The notes under the pieces were generated by a model. It saw nothing but the letters and a program-made list of their open reading frames with translations. It ran no database searches and had not been told where the DNA came from. The position numbers and the translations under genes are program-made. A stretch of DNA of 64,000 bases, from assembly GCA_950097015.1 (NCBI GenBank), contig CATNEN010000003.1:8468501-8532500 (forward strand), read 5' to 3'. The DNA is from Macrostomum hystrix. Taxonomy: Eukaryota; Platyhelminthes; Macrostomidae. Shown in pieces: positions 12,381-24,556 of the stretch. Each line of letters begins with the position of its first letter. Position 1 is the stretch's first letter.

Positions 12381-12980
12381 CTGAAAATTTATTTTTATTT
12401 AATATTATTGTGTGATCTTTTTATCTAGCTATTCAATAAATAAGAAAATTAAATTAAAATAATTGAAGAAAAAAATGGGCCTCTAAATCATTTTTACAAC
12501 TTTGTTAATAACGAACAAATATTAGATTTTTCTAATAATAAGCCTACCCAAAAAGCATATAGAAACAAAGAAAGATATGTTCATGTATATGGTTTAAAAT
12601 ACCAAACATAGTCGACTGTTAGCAAGTAGATAGACTTAACAAAAATGAAGTAAATGAAAAATATAAAAGTTAAAAAAGTCTGTCGTGACATTTTTACCAC
12701 TATAGTCATAGAAACAATTTTATAAATTTTGGACAGAATCCATTGCAGAAGTTAAACAAAGTTATGATGTAGCATACACATATTTTATGCTTTACTACAG
12801 TACTCAAGAGTCTAAAATGTATGTATTTCTAAAGTAGTTGTTTACAAATACATTCTGAATACTTTAGAATTTAATAGCAATTTATAGTAAAATATAAATG
12901 AAGAGAGTAGACTGTCACTTAAAAAATACTACAGGCAGCCTATAGTGCCTAGTTTTAGATGCCTACTAGTGCCAAAATAT

Positions 12981-13408
12981 GTGGATCCTAGACACTTTGT
13001 CATCTTACAACTTTGTCATCCTTCATCAAGGACACTTCATCATCCAGCCAATTGGCATGCTTTAAAGTTTGGTCAGTTTGTCTTCTACTAATAACAAACA
13101 ATCAAGTTCGTCATCAATAAAGTGAAGGTAGGGTGGTGGGGCAGAGGTGTGAACACACTTCACACTCTAAATTGTCAAAAAGGGGTGTCAAAACTGATTT
13201 TATCATAAGAGTTCAAAGATAGGTGCCAACACAATATGAGGAGACGTGGGGAGGGGTGGTTCTGTTCTAACTTTGAAAACTCTTGTTTTAGGGACTATAG
13301 ATGACGAAGTGTCAATAAGTCTAAGTCTCTTCGTCATCCACCCTCTGAGATATTGGACAGATCATCATCTGGATGACGAAGTTGTAAGATGACAGTGTCC
13401 AGGTACCA
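12981..13408. mobile_element. Foldback or MITE-like element with about 37-bp inverted ends
   Basis: The left end (GACACTTTGTCATCTTACAA, then CTTTGTCATCC) is mirrored by the reverse complement of the right end (GACACTGTCATCTTACAACT, then TCGTCATCC). They differ by a 2-bp indel and a few substitutions. Further GACGAAGTGTC-type inverted motifs lie inside. There is no transposase frame, so it is presumably non-autonomous. A target duplication was not convincing. Confidence 0.7.
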
Positions 13409-15369
13409 AGTTTGTATATTTTGTTGTATTCAATCACTAAATATGAAAAATAAATTTTATTTGAAATTTACCATAAGTATGAATTTGTTTTAATAATAAG
13501 ACATTGTTATATAATGAAAAAAAATTGCATTAACTATGAATATTTTTGTTTCAGCATGTCCACTATATTAAATAAATACGGCATAAATACAGAAGAAGTG
13601 AAAGAAAAAAGTCAAAATTGAAGCCTATATGTCATGAAAAGGTGGCCCTGTAACAACTTTGGTGATATTATCAGTAGGCCTATAAAAAAATCAAAATAAT
13701 AATAATAAAAGAGACAAGCACTAAAACTCTTGACTGGCGCATTTGACTAGTTGATTAAGTGACCAAAGATTGAGATGGCCCAATTGGCTAGTTGACAAAT
13801 TGACAAAATACAGGGATGATTATTTGACAAAATGGCAGTTGACAGTGACCAGCACCCCAGAAAAAAGGCCTACAGCAACTGGGTGGCATTAGTGGAAATA
13901 AAATCACTAGGTCACAAAAAAGAAGACACAGCACTTTTTAGCTTGTCAAAAAATTATTTTGAATGGATTTGGCATTGGCACCAAGACTTTACTTAACCCA
14001 TAGTGCTAAAATGGCGCAATAAATTTATGTAGGCTTCGGTGCAAAAAAAACGTATTTTTTATGAAGCTCACTGAAGCGAGCAGCGAGGTCACTGCAAAAT
14101 ATTGCATCGAGCATAACAATCGATTCTCGAATTATCGTCGTGAAAATGAAAAAGTGTAGGCCTTTAGGGTTGTACCAATATTCCCCTCCGTTATGCATTA
14201 TTCTTAAAAAAAGCGCTGGAAAGTATTCAAATTTTAAACAAACAGTAATCAAGAAAATTATGTACTTTATGGCCTTATTTCACATCCAAATGTGTAATCA
14301 CAAATAAAAATAATTTTTAGTTTGAAAGTGTCAATAATGTTAAGAAAGAAACACCAAACCTCAAAGAAATCGAAGTTACGAGTATCAGAAACAGCAAAAT
14401 TGTATACTATGCTGTGCAATTCGGAAGATCTATTTTATAACATGAGTAACAAAGTTAAGAGATCAAGAGACTATATTTATGCTTGCCCAGAGATGTATGG
14501 TAGTAATAAAGAAGACAGTCATAGTTAAAACCCCGAAACGGAAGATAAATATGAAACTGAAAATTCTGATAATGTAAATTATATTATTTATGACAACGGT
14601 GCCGTTAAAGCTAAAATATTGAATATCCATGTGCAGCCAATGTGTGCTAACTACTAGTGGTCCTTGCCAATGTAATGACAGTCCAAAAATGAAATTCGTT
14701 ATTATTAGTTGTTGATGGTATAGGCGCAAATTTGTGTGCATTAAGTTATATATATTATGCATTCGTATAGATGCAGTATAGTATAGTCAGCTAAAAAAAT
14801 CCGTCGTACTGGGTCGCTCGCTACATATGATCTGTAGCTCGCCCGCAATCTGCTTTAAGGCACATATAAAATTTCATTTTTTTTCTAAAACACGCGCACG
14901 CTTTTTATGCAATATATTATATCAGATTATAGCGTGTGATCACATAGTGTGATCACCTATACTCACACAGTGATTCCGATCGTACTATAGAAGCACAGAA
15001 CTTGTGACAAATCTATACTACTGCAGCTATGCACGCAGATATGTACTGCACGATGCATAGCTCACTGACAAATTGTGGCGTGTATTTTATATAGCATCTA
15101 CGGCTGCCTAATCTAAAATAGAAGTCCATAAAATATGAAAGGTGCGTGCAGTTCAAACTTGAAATTATAACAGCTGGGGACGACAGGAAGCTATCTTCAA
15201 AAAGTTTACTACTTCGAGAAAGGATACAATGTAGCAATTGATTGCGAAAAGGGAATTCAAATCGATAATACATGTAATTTACAATCTGGTTGTTGTAAGC
15301 GACAGTTGGAGAGGAAGATAAAGCGAAAATAAATAAAATAGTTGCATATTCTGCTCAAATCGAGGTCAA
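13409..15369. other. AT-rich stretch with no supported gene
   Basis: Several short open frames occur (for example 14025-14252 minus and 14322-14528 plus), but none shows a family motif or splice-compatible neighbours. A Lys-rich plus-strand patch at 14040-14530 could be decayed transposon coding sequence. A small TGTGATCAC palindrome pair lies at 14934-14958. Confidence 0.4.
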
Positions 15370-18219
15370 CTAGTACATGATGCTGCCTAAATCTCTAGGT
15401 CCTCGACCATCGTTTTCATCGCCACTGTCTTCATAATCGTTTCTTCTCTTAGCAGAGTTGTGCTCAGCTTTATTGCTGCTACCGGCCCGACTGTCACCAC
15501 GCGGCTCTCTCTTTGCAGCCGAAGAGGCCCTGGACCGGCCGCTGGCAGAGCGACCTCTCGGCTGCTGTCCGGAGCCGGCCTCGGACACTCGCACCGTTGA
15601 TTTCTCGTCGTATGGATCGTCAACTTCATTGTCTTGTCGCGTGCGTGAGCGGCCGCTTCCTCGCGATCGGGCGCTTTGAAGCCGCTTCGTCGACGACTCT
15701 TCAGAGGCCGCTGTTGTCTCCTTTGGCGTCGGAGATTTACTAGTCGGCTGCTCTGCTGGTACCTGATCCCTGTCCTGTTGACTTCGAGCAGTTAGCGATC
15801 GTGAACTATTTCTCGGCGTTGTTGGGGCAGACGGTTTTGCGGCTCCAGACTGTGGAGCGGCTTGTCGTCTACCGGAGTCCTTAGCAGTGCGACGTCGATT
15901 CTCTACGTCGTCGACTGACTCGCGTTCTGTGGACTCTTCGCGACTACTTTTTAGCTTTCTGTAAATAGTTGTTATTTAATACGGGGCTGTAAATCTATTT
16001 TAGGGACCAAAGTAATTAAGCTACAACTGTGAAAATTATGAAAAACTCACCCCGAACGCCAAATTTTAGGATTAGTCTCAAATAGTCGCTTGTGATTACC
16101 GTAGATCCAATCGGTGTATCGCCGGCGACTGTCGTTTCTTCCACCGCCTGTGTGTTTGCAAAACAGCTGTGTTTTTTGTGCAAAAAATTAAAGTGTACTT
16201 AAATTATCGTATTAAAGTTTCCAAAGTTTCCAAACTGGTTTACAAACTTTACGTCAAATCATCTTCTAAATCCTTCATCTCTAATTGCCAAAGTAAAAAT
16301 ACCAGATAGAATGAAAGCTGTCACAACCAAAACCTTTCAGAAGCTCGTTCATCAAAAGTCCATAGTAGCTGTTGCTAAGCGACCGCTTGGTGTCATCCAG
16401 ACTGTAGATCTGAGCTATGGAGTGGAGATAGCGGCGTTGGCCACTGTTCAAGTCCGGGTGACTGAGATCTGGAACTCGAGCCAGCGTGCCCTTAGGCACT
16501 GGAAAGCTTGACGGGATTCGTTGAGGCGGTTCCAGACAGGCAGGTAAGAGACCCGGTTGCCAGGTGTGCCTGCTACTGCGGGATCCTGCGTTTAAAAAGC
16601 GATTATGATAGTTAAGTTTAATTATAACAATAATATTTTTGTTATAATGCCCCAATAGGTCCAGATTTGCAGCCGAAAGCGCGTCGGAAGGCTGCATCAT
16701 GCAGCTGTTCAGTCCATGGACAGGAGCGCGACACACCTACCCTGAAAACCCCCAAACCCACTCTCAACTACCCCAGCTGATGCTGGTGCCCATTTGACAG
16801 CTGGGTGAACTGAAACAATGCAGAGTTAATAATTTGGGTAGTCTCCAATAAGTACTTCGTACGAGTCTCTAATATGTGGCTTCAAACCACAGTAACATAC
16901 AATGGCTCCCAACAACAGTACACACAATGGCTTCAAACCACAGTAACATACAATGGCTCCCAACAACAGTACACACAATGGCTTCAAACCACAGTAAAAC
17001 ACAATGGCTCCCAACAACAGTACACACAATGGCTTCAAACCACAGTAACACACAATGGCTCCCAACAACAGTACACACAATGGCTTCAAACCGTACAGTA
17101 CACACAATGGCTCCCAACAACAGTACACACAATGGCTTCAAACCGTACAGTACACACAATGGCTCCCAACAACAGTACACACAATGGCTTCAAACCACAG
17201 TACACACAATGGCTTCAAACCACAGTACACACAATGGTTTCAAACCACAGTACACACAATGGCTTCAAACACCATGAGTACTCACAATGGCTCCAAACAA
17301 CAGCCAGTACACACAATGGGTCCAAACCACAGCCAGTACACACAATGGGTCCAAACAACAGCCAGTACACACAATGGCTCCAAACAACAGCCAGTACACA
17401 CAATGGCTCCAAACAACAGCCAGTACACACAATGGGTCCAAACCACAGCCAGTACACACAATGGGTCCAAACAACAGCCAGTACACACAATGGCTCCAAA
17501 CAACAGCCAGTACACACAATGGGTCCAAACCACAGTACACACAATGGCTCCCAACAACAGTACACACAATGGCTTCAAACCACAGTAACATACATGGCTC
17601 CAAACAACAGCCAGTACACACAATGGGTCCAAACCACAGTACACACAATGGCTCCCAACAACAGTACACACAATGGCTTCAAACAACAGTACACACAATG
17701 GCTTCAAACCACAGTAACACACATGGCTCCCAACAACAGTACACACAATGGCTTCAAACAACAGTACACACAATGGGTCCAAACCACAGCCAGTACACAC
17801 AATGGGTCCAAACCACAGTACACACAATGGCTCCCAACAACAGTACACACAATGGCTTCAAACCACAGTACACACAATGGCTCCCAACAACAGTACACAC
17901 AATGGCTTCAAACCACAGTACACACAATGGCTCCCAACTACAGTACAAACAACCTGCCTGGTGTATGAGGCATCAGAGTTGCCGCGTTGTCATAGTTACA
18001 GAAGGACGCCGAGATCCACTCGACTCTACTCTCCTTACTGCCTCGAAGCAGCGGTGGTTGATCTGAAAGTTAGGAATTTGGCAATAAATAAAACAAACTA
18101 TACTCACTGGCGGAACCTCTGGTTGTGCTGAGAGCAGCCAGAAGGTCGTGGAATTCGTCGCGATCGCCAGTCTCCGATCGACGAGAATGACTGCGACCTT
18201 CACGCCTGCTGTCGGACAT
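15370..18219 (-). CDS. FAM216A: FAM216-like protein with a long Arg/Ser-rich tail, five exons
   Basis: Exons are 18108-18219 (ATG), 17954-18062, 16334-16575, 16051-16147 and 15370-15958, with matching phases throughout and 382 residues in total. The recognisable core is HPDLNSGQRRYLHSIAQIY, then L-x3-YYGLL. This matches the vertebrate FAM216A signature (HPDL-x2-GQ-RY-x2-SIA-IY). The molecular function of that family is not established. The second half (about residue 190 on) is low-complexity Arg/Ser/Glu with a KSPTP motif and is predicted disordered. It is far longer than in vertebrate homologues. The acceptor of exon 3 is ambiguous (CAG at 16576 or 16586), and only the former keeps phase. 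Intron 2 holds the 25-bp array. Confidence 0.78.
16783..16840 (-). mobile_element. SINE family-2 tail fragment
   Basis: The minus strand reads GCATTGTTTCAGTTCACC and then CAGCTG, the conserved 3' tail of the second SINE family. It lies in a FAM216 intron beside the minisatellite. Confidence 0.55.
16870..17945. repeat. 25-bp minisatellite with 50-bp dimer structure, about 42 copies
   Basis: Two unit types alternate, ACACAATGGCTCCCAACAAC and ACACAATGGCTTCAAACCAC, each followed by AGTAC. A third type carries GGTCCAAAC plus an extra AGCC. The array lies wholly in FAM216 intron 2 and ends 9 bp from the exon 2 donor. Confidence 0.96.
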
Positions 18220-18844
18220 TGTTGGCCTGATACTTTTAATTTCTCTGTCTACGTACCTGCTTTGCAATACCTTCACTGACGACAGTATAGCATGAGGGTA
18301 AAGACAACAAACTGCTCAGGTCTCTTTCATTTATTTAACCATCTACCCACCTCATAACTCATGCGGAGGCTAGCTGTCTACCTTCAAACCTCGACCTGGC
18401 CCGGTAGTGTACAGGTCCCTCTCGTTTTCGCTTATTCTCTATCTTTAAGCCTTCCCCGTCTACCCCGCCATATTGTTTGTTAAAGCACACAATTAGTAAC
18501 GCGCTGTACAACTATATTTAGCCTCTGCTGTTAGATTTTTCGTCCCTTGAGAAATAGCAGTATAGCAGTTCACTCAGAGTCGGTTCGGTCGACATAACAG
18601 ACAATAAGGTTCTTCTTTAAAACACCAATGGGTAATTAGTAGAGGCAGTCTTATTTCGCCATCGCCGGTGCTTCAAGATTCAAACACCGTTACCAAGTAG
18701 GAAAATTAGACTAGTTTAATTGATTATATTTAAATTGAACTTGATATTCTGAGCACATGTAAAACCCTACATTTGTACACCCTATTAAATGAATAGTTTC
18801 GAAACAAACGATCTATAAAGACAAAATATCTAAGTCTTACTTTT
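18220..18844. other. Intergenic stretch upstream of FAM216
   Basis: This is the likely promoter side of the FAM216 gene. No TATA box or open frame could be supported. Confidence 0.4.
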
Positions 18845-18855
18845 TGTACTAGTCT

Positions 18856-19212
18856 AGGGGGCAAGTGGCAGAGCGGTTAACGCGTTTGCCTCTCGCACCA
18901 AGGTCCCTGAGCTCGATTCCGCGGCGAGGCCACATTCATTTGAGGCGCAGTCGCGGAGAGAAGGCTTGGGGGCTTGTCGTGCAATTTACGCCCTTGAGGG
19001 CCAACCTCCAAGGCACAGTGAGATTGTATCCTACCTGACGACGAGAAAGTCATGGCAGGTGTACACACCTGTGTGAGCGTGTGCCTGCGTACAGTATTTG
19101 CGTGCGTATGTGCTCAGGAGTCAGCGAAATGGGCAGAATTGCCTCCTCGCTGGCTGCGGGTCCATAGCCAGCAGCCCGCCCTCCTGCAATTATTATTATT
19201 ATTATCATTTTC
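18856..19212 (+). mobile_element. Full-length tRNA-derived SINE (family 1) with 11-bp target duplication
   Basis: Box A-like TGGCAGAGCGGTTAACG and box B-like GAGCTCGATTCC are followed by a body of about 260 bp and an ATT-repeat tail. TGTACTAGTCT flanks it exactly at 18845-18855 and 19213-19223, marking the insertion borders. Confidence 0.92.
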
Positions 19213-19521
19213 TGTACTAGTCTTTCAGAGCCTAAATAGATTAATTTTCAAAACGTACTTGAAATATCGTGCTCAAACTTTGGCTCAAATTTTGACTGAC
19301 ACATAAAAATTTTTACGAGCGCATGAGGTTATGGGCCTTGCATGGTTTTGCTGAAAAAGTGATTTGAATTCTGTCTGTTACTGGACTACTAAAAAACTAT
19401 TTCTGAAGGAGCTCTTCCGCTTACACGAAGAATAATTTCAATTGAATTAATCTCTTGCCTAGTGTAAGAGCTGATCTATAAATCCATTCAGGCGACATTT
19501 CCGTTTTGTGAGAAATCACAG

Positions 19522-20266
19522 TCAGTCATTATTGTTCCCTCCACTGTGTGACAAGTGAGAGTTAACTTCAGCCTTAAGTGGACCCAAGACCAGAGAGTCC
19601 ATTGTGTCACAATGAACACATTCTATAGGCACACTATTGTAGAATAAAAGTATTTTATTAGTGACAATTCATACTTACTTGACGCTTTATGCTGATGTAT
19701 TTTTAGTTTTGCATGTCTGGGACTGAAACAAAGAGTGTAAATCAATTATTTTACGAAATAAACAACACAGACTGTAATTAAGTTGGGCCTGATGTACAGG
19801 TGTTCAGTACATCGACAAGGGAGAGGGCAAAGTGACCCTTAATTAGAAAAATTTCTAGCCGAACGAACTCGTATTTTTTTATAGCTGAGTGACCAAAAAC
19901 AATTTAAAATTGAGTGGTCTTGCTTGCTCCAGGAACAAAGACACAAGAGCACCAGGTTGAGATTCGAGCCTTAGGCCCAAGCTACAAACCAAGCGACCCT
20001 AAACGCTTACGCTTAAAAACGAAATTAACATTTACCTGTAGCTACGTAAAGATTGATTTTGCCCATGACACTTAATGTCAAATGATTTCGGATTTCTTTT
20101 CTGTAATTTAAAGTACAAAGTTGATTTCACATCCTCACAAAAAACACGAGCAACTTCAATCCATACCCAAGGAGATAATACTCACCGATAAGCTGACTTC
20201 CTCAGCAGTATCGTCACCACTGGCAGCTGATGGAACCGAAATCAGCAAGTTTTGATGCTGAGACAT
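19522..20266 (-). CDS. Hypothetical small protein, four exons
   Basis: Not recognised. Exons 20186-20266 (ATG), 20036-20100, 19679-19722 and 19522-19622 join in phase (0, 2, 1) with GTGAGT, GTAAAT and GTAAGT donors, giving 96 residues. It starts MSQHQNLLISVPSAASGDDT and has Lys/His-rich middle exons. The last exon has a KCVHCDTMDSLVLGP segment with two Cys. No signal peptide or membrane segment is present. The fourth acceptor (CTATAG) has a weak pyrimidine tract, so that exon is the least certain. Four consecutive phase-compatible joints argue for a real gene, but none of it has been aligned to a family. Confidence 0.38.
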
Positions 20267-20424
20267 ATTGAAATAAAAATAAAATTCTTTGCGATGTTAG
20301 AAACTCAAAAAGTAAACTACGAGCGTACTAAGACAAATTTGATTTCATAGAAATTTGAGTTTATTCAAATTCATTCTTCCCGCAATCCCGATTGGCCACA
20401 GAAGAAGACGAATCATGAATAAGA

Positions 20425-20575
20425 AAGAGATATGGTGAAGGTGAAAGGTAAACTGAAGCAATGCAGATTTAATTACCTTGCTAAAGGAAAAATAGTTCCG
20501 GTGAAGTGGGGAATCGAAACCCCGACCTTTAAGTCGTAAGTCAGATGCTCTTATTTGTTTTACACTCTTGTGATG
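20425..20575 (-). mobile_element. SINE family 2 copy with tRNA-like head
   Basis: The minus strand reads a box B-like GGGGTTTCGATTCCCC, then the core TTTCCTTTAGCAAGGTAATT, then GCATTGCTTCAGTTTACC. This matches the copy at 58360 and the tail at 16783. The 5' head is tRNA-like but diverged. Confidence 0.65.
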
Positions 20576-20799
20576 CACAAGCCCCTAAAAGCGATATCAT
20601 TTCTAAAGAGCGAGCTATATTGGCTCAGTTACTACGTTTTGCCAGCAAAGTTTAAATAAAGACTTTTATCAGAATACAACTTCGCAACCTTCGTAATATT
20701 TTTGAAACGTACGATGCGTTTAAAAAGTTCTGCAAAAAACAAAAAAAATTTAACACTGAGTTTTTGTCCTTGAACCAGTAAATACATCATCATTGTGAG

Positions 20800-21330
20800 C
20801 AGAACTTTCTCGCCAAAACAAGCCCTTGGCTTTGGCCGGTGGTGGTCGAGATTGCTGTAGAACGCCGAGTCGTGGACGCTGACAACTACGCTGGAGCAGC
20901 TGCTGGACTCGGCGCACTCGGAGCTGCTGCGCGCAGCCTTCCAAGCTGACGAGAGCGTCGGGTCACAGGCTCCGTACGAGAGAGCCAAGATGCAACGCGG
21001 TAACGCCAGTTCACCATGCTGCGCCAGCCGTGACTTCGACTAGCGGGCCATGCGATTCGAACCAACCTGTCGAGGACGTCCTGCAGCTCATCTTTCAGCG
21101 CCCGTCCGCTACGTCGACTGACTGCTCAGCGACACCGGGCCGAAGCGCACGAGTGCCATAGATATTTCCGCATGCAAAAGCGTTGTATTAGGCCCATTAT
21201 TATCCGGCCAATAATACGTGGAAAAAAGCCATACACAACTCGCGCGACATTACACCGCGTACGGGGCGGACTTTGTTCGCACACAGGCTCTGCGGTGCGC
21301 CATCTGACGCTGCCTCCCTGACTTTTGGAG
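20800..21330. other. GC-rich unexplained block with short coding-like frames
   Basis: Base composition rises sharply against the AT-rich flanks. A plus-strand frame at about 20860-21010 reads LTTTLEQLLDSAHSELLRAA and continues to a stop. It resembles helical coding sequence, but no family was identified and other frames are closed. It could be a decayed gene fragment or transposon piece. Confidence 0.35.
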
Positions 21331-21554
21331 CTTGCATCCTTTGATGTTTTTGTTGTTGTTGTCGCTATAGCCAGGTGGCTTTCAGTCCGGGCACCAGCAA
21401 ACCAACGGCTCTATACTCGGCCTCCAAACCAGAGCAAGACATTTGAAACTGGATCAATCGAACATCAAGTCGACGTGGATAATCTCCTGAAAGTGAGTCA
21501 CATCAGCAGGTCATGATCTGCAGGCCGCTATTTAGCTCGCAAAATTCAGAAAAC

Positions 21555-21765
21555 CAGTCTCCAGTGCCTGAGTACAGCTTGTCCTTCACTCCGGTCGTCT
21601 CCGTAGCCAGTCGGACACAGCTGGCCAGCCTCGAGTCCCGGCTTCACAAACACCTGGCCTCTCCTGGAGCAGCTGCAGTCCCTCACCGACTTGCTGCTAT
21701 TGTCGAACACAAACAGCTGACATCATGGACCGTGATGGTTAAGGCACTTGTCACAACGGCACTGA
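21555..21765 (-). pseudogene. Decayed fragment of a PAN/C-type lectin gene
   Basis: About 210 bp closely resembles the middle of the intact genes at 27723 and 29137, covering the region encoding CSKSVRDCSCSRRGQVFV to CPTGYGDD. Relative to them it lost five bases (CACAG in CTCCGCACAGGTCG), which shifts the frame, lost six bases before the TTCACAAACACC segment, and gained three near 21720. Both ends of the gene are missing. Confidence 0.85.
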
Positions 21766-22678
21766 TCTGATCAGATAGTTCCAAATTTCACGATTTACTA
21801 CATTTTCGCATGACTGGCGGTTGAGCAGAGAAATCCTTCGTTAGCATAATTTCGACAAAAAGCGTTCTTTATCATTACGAAGCGAGTGTCTTTATCAATA
21901 GGCAAGTCCTTCATTTTATAGTTCATAGCTTTTTGAATTCATCTAGTGTCTTACGAGTATAGCCTTGTAGCTTTGTACAGAGCTGATGAGTTGTCCGATA
22001 ATTATCAGAGGACCACATTAGCCATCAGTTGAGGCATGAGATTTGAAAAGAATAGAAACGCATATAGGCACATCTTAGCACCCGTTAGTCACCCCCGTTT
22101 AACCCGTTAAGATTGCGTATTGTGTTGGCATTAAACTTAGATGTCATTACGACTTAGACACTACTTAGAAGTAGCAATGTCTGATCATCGCTTAAGTTAA
22201 CGTCAATAACTGTCTTTTTTCTAAAAGTCCAAAGATTCTCTGTAGGAAGCCAACAAAATGCTGTAGCGCCCTTTTGGCCCTTTGAACCTTTGTATTTAGC
22301 GTATTTTTGTCGCTTAATCACAGGTACAGATGGGTTGGCATCTGGACCAGATGTTTGATTCCTGAACGGGTCTATTTTACTTTTATTGCCCTGACAGTGA
22401 GGCAAGTCAGCAGAATGACTAATTTACACCGCCTCAGTGTTTAGCAAACCAGCTTAGAAAATTGGCGATTTTGACAGCTTCACGTTTTTACTAAATACAA
22501 GTATATCGTCAACTCAAACTTCTTAGAGTGTTTGCTGTAAGATGTGTCAATTCTGCGGCATACTGGATTGGTGGGAAGTATACAACAGTTGGCATACATG
22601 CTTTTCCCATAAAACTGCAATATTATTCTTTTCCCTCCTTCAAACCTACAACGAAAAAAGCTATATCGCTCGTTAGCT

Positions 22679-23386
22679 ATGACATTTAGAGAGGCTAAAC
22701 GTCAGATTATTATAATATCTGTACTGTTCACCCTTGCAACTGCAGCCTGCGTCAGTCCATTCACAGACAGGCTCGGTAGCTGCATCTACATCGGCAATGA
22801 GTCGAGCGTCTCAAGCTGGTGCGACGCAGCCAGACGGTGTCGGGATGTGAACGGGGAGCTGCTGATAGACCTGACTGCCATCCGAGCTGTGAACCACTGG
22901 ATCGACTTTTATTATATCGGAGTGACGGACCTCCTAGTTGAGGCTGGGACGTCTCGGGCTGGTTGGAGATTTGCCAACGGCACCCTGTTTCCTGAGCTCA
23001 ACAGCACTGACTGGGCGTCCACTATGCCAAACTCAGGCAGCACGGATGACGACTTTCTTGCAGTCAGTGTTGCTGGCTTCCGAGACAGAAAGCCTGCTTC
23101 TAAAACTGGATTCATCTGCCAGCCCACGGTGACACCGAACAAGCACTACTTTGTGAGAACGGAATTTCTGAAGCTGGGCAACATCAGCACCGCCTACTGC
23201 TTTACTGACGCCTCTGCGAGCTCTGAGCCGCACTGCCTGTGGCTCTGTGTGCAGCGCTGGGAGTGTCGCGCCGCCCTGTTCAACCGTGTCAGTCACGACT
23301 GTCGCATGCTGGACTTCGCCGACGCCAGCGTTGGTGACGTCATCGAGGCCGACCCGAGCTGGGCCAAGTTCGTCAAGGAGTACTGA
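22679..23386 (+). CDS. Secreted C-type lectin-like protein with C-terminal PAN-like domain
   Basis: Intronless, 235 residues. A hydrophobic N-terminus (IIIISVLFTLATAACV) is a likely signal peptide. Residues about 30-150 look like a diverged C-type lectin domain: GSCIYI start, WCDAARRC, GWRFANGTLFP and a closing FICQP. The usual QPD/EPN and WND calcium motifs are absent, so sugar binding is doubtful. Residues about 155-235 have the Cys pattern and CRMLDF closing motif of a PAN/apple-like module (CLWLCVQRWECRAALF). This domain order is the reverse of the neighbouring lectin genes. Extracellular recognition is inferred from domains only. Confidence 0.75.
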   Translation: MTFREAKRQIIIISVLFTLATAACVSPFTDRLGSCIYIGNESSVSSWCDAARRCRDVNGELLIDLTAIRAVNHWIDFYYIGVTDLLVEAGTSRAGWRFANGTLFPELNSTDWASTMPNSGSTDDDFLAVSVAGFRDRKPASKTGFICQPTVTPNKHYFVRTEFLKLGNISTAYCFTDASASSEPHCLWLCVQRWECRAALFNRVSHDCRMLDFADASVGDVIEADPSWAKFVKEY

Positions 23387-23695
23387 CATTCTCTCTGGCG
23401 TGAAGCAACTCATTATTTGACTTTAGGACCTTCTTCAGTTAGATTTATTTAGATTTGCCTAGAAAACAAAGGCATTCAAAGTCTTTTAATACTCAAAAAA
23501 GTTTACCTTAATTGTTTGTGACTGGATAGTAAAAATTTCATTAGACCCGTGAAGTCAAAAGTGCAGTTCTCACAAATTCTTACTTTGTATTTTTGCGAAA
23601 AAAATCGTTGGGGCATTCGTTGACTGCTAATAGAGTGCATTTTAATCTTCTAAAAATGAAACTAACTTTAGTTCGCTGCTATAGGGGAGGCATTG

Positions 23696-23860
23696 CCTGC
23701 AGTGGGGACATTTGTTCTCTGTTGCTTCGGGGACATTGGTTCTCTGTTGCTGCGGGGACATTGGTGCTGGGCCCAATGCTGGGCCCGGGCATTAGTTCTG
23801 TTGCTGGGGCGACCTAAGTTCACTGCTGCTAATGGGGCATTTTTTCTCTGCTATGGGTGT
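23696..23860. repeat. Small diverged relative of the 31.4-kb minisatellite
   Basis: Four to six imperfect units such as GGGGACATTGGTTCTCTGTT and TGCTGCGGGGACATT. This is the same family as the homogeneous array at 31363-31705, about 7.5 kb away. Confidence 0.75.
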
Positions 23861-24556
23861 TTGCTAATCTGAAGGAGTTACTACTGAAGGAGATTATGTT
23901 TGGGCCAGCCGGAGGAAGGCTAAATGGCTAGTCATGTTCTGACACGACTACCGTGTGGCAGTGTCTATCTAACAATTCAAGTGAAGTTACAAGTTACGAT
24001 TTGCATTTTAGAAGAACTATACTGGTACCAATACCCCCACCAAGATTTGGCGTCTTCGAGTCTATTGAGGTTGAGTCTGTCTTTATCATCGCCCCATTTT
24101 CATCGTTTTATTTCTGGGCGTCGTGAGGATTATCAAGCCAAGTGATATCAATCAGCTCTGTGTAGTGAGCCACGGCTTAGCGTCCTATTGGTGTCTCACT
24201 AGCTGTCAGTAGCCCCACCTGCAAGGTAGCTTAGGTGTCCCATTTGCTGGCATTGAGTGGCTGCCCGGCAAGCTAAGTTTTGGCTAAATCCCGAAACTAA
24301 CTTAGCCTCCCACCACCACCCGAGCTACGCAGGACTCTGACAGCCTTTAACTGCGACTGGAACTCTGCACAGTGTGCTTCTTAAGACTTCGTGACTTCAT
24401 CTCTTTCGGGCCAAGGATCCTTCACCTCACCGAAGGCAGAAGTCCTGACGCCCTGGTGGCAGCGCTACTACTACACTACCTAGAAATCTTGGACTTCATA
24501 TTAGAGTTCGCCGGATCCCGCATTGTTAGCAGGAGGACCGGTACAACATCGCTGCT

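Noticed and set aside
16874-18066. Long frames rich in Gln/Thr/Asn and Cys/Leu across the 25-bp array
   Set aside because: Three units of 25 bp give 75 bases, so the frames cycle. The array sits inside a FAM216 intron.
20500-20575. Functional tRNA gene
   Set aside because: Box B is good but the anticodon arm and acceptor stem do not fold, and a SINE core and tail follow.
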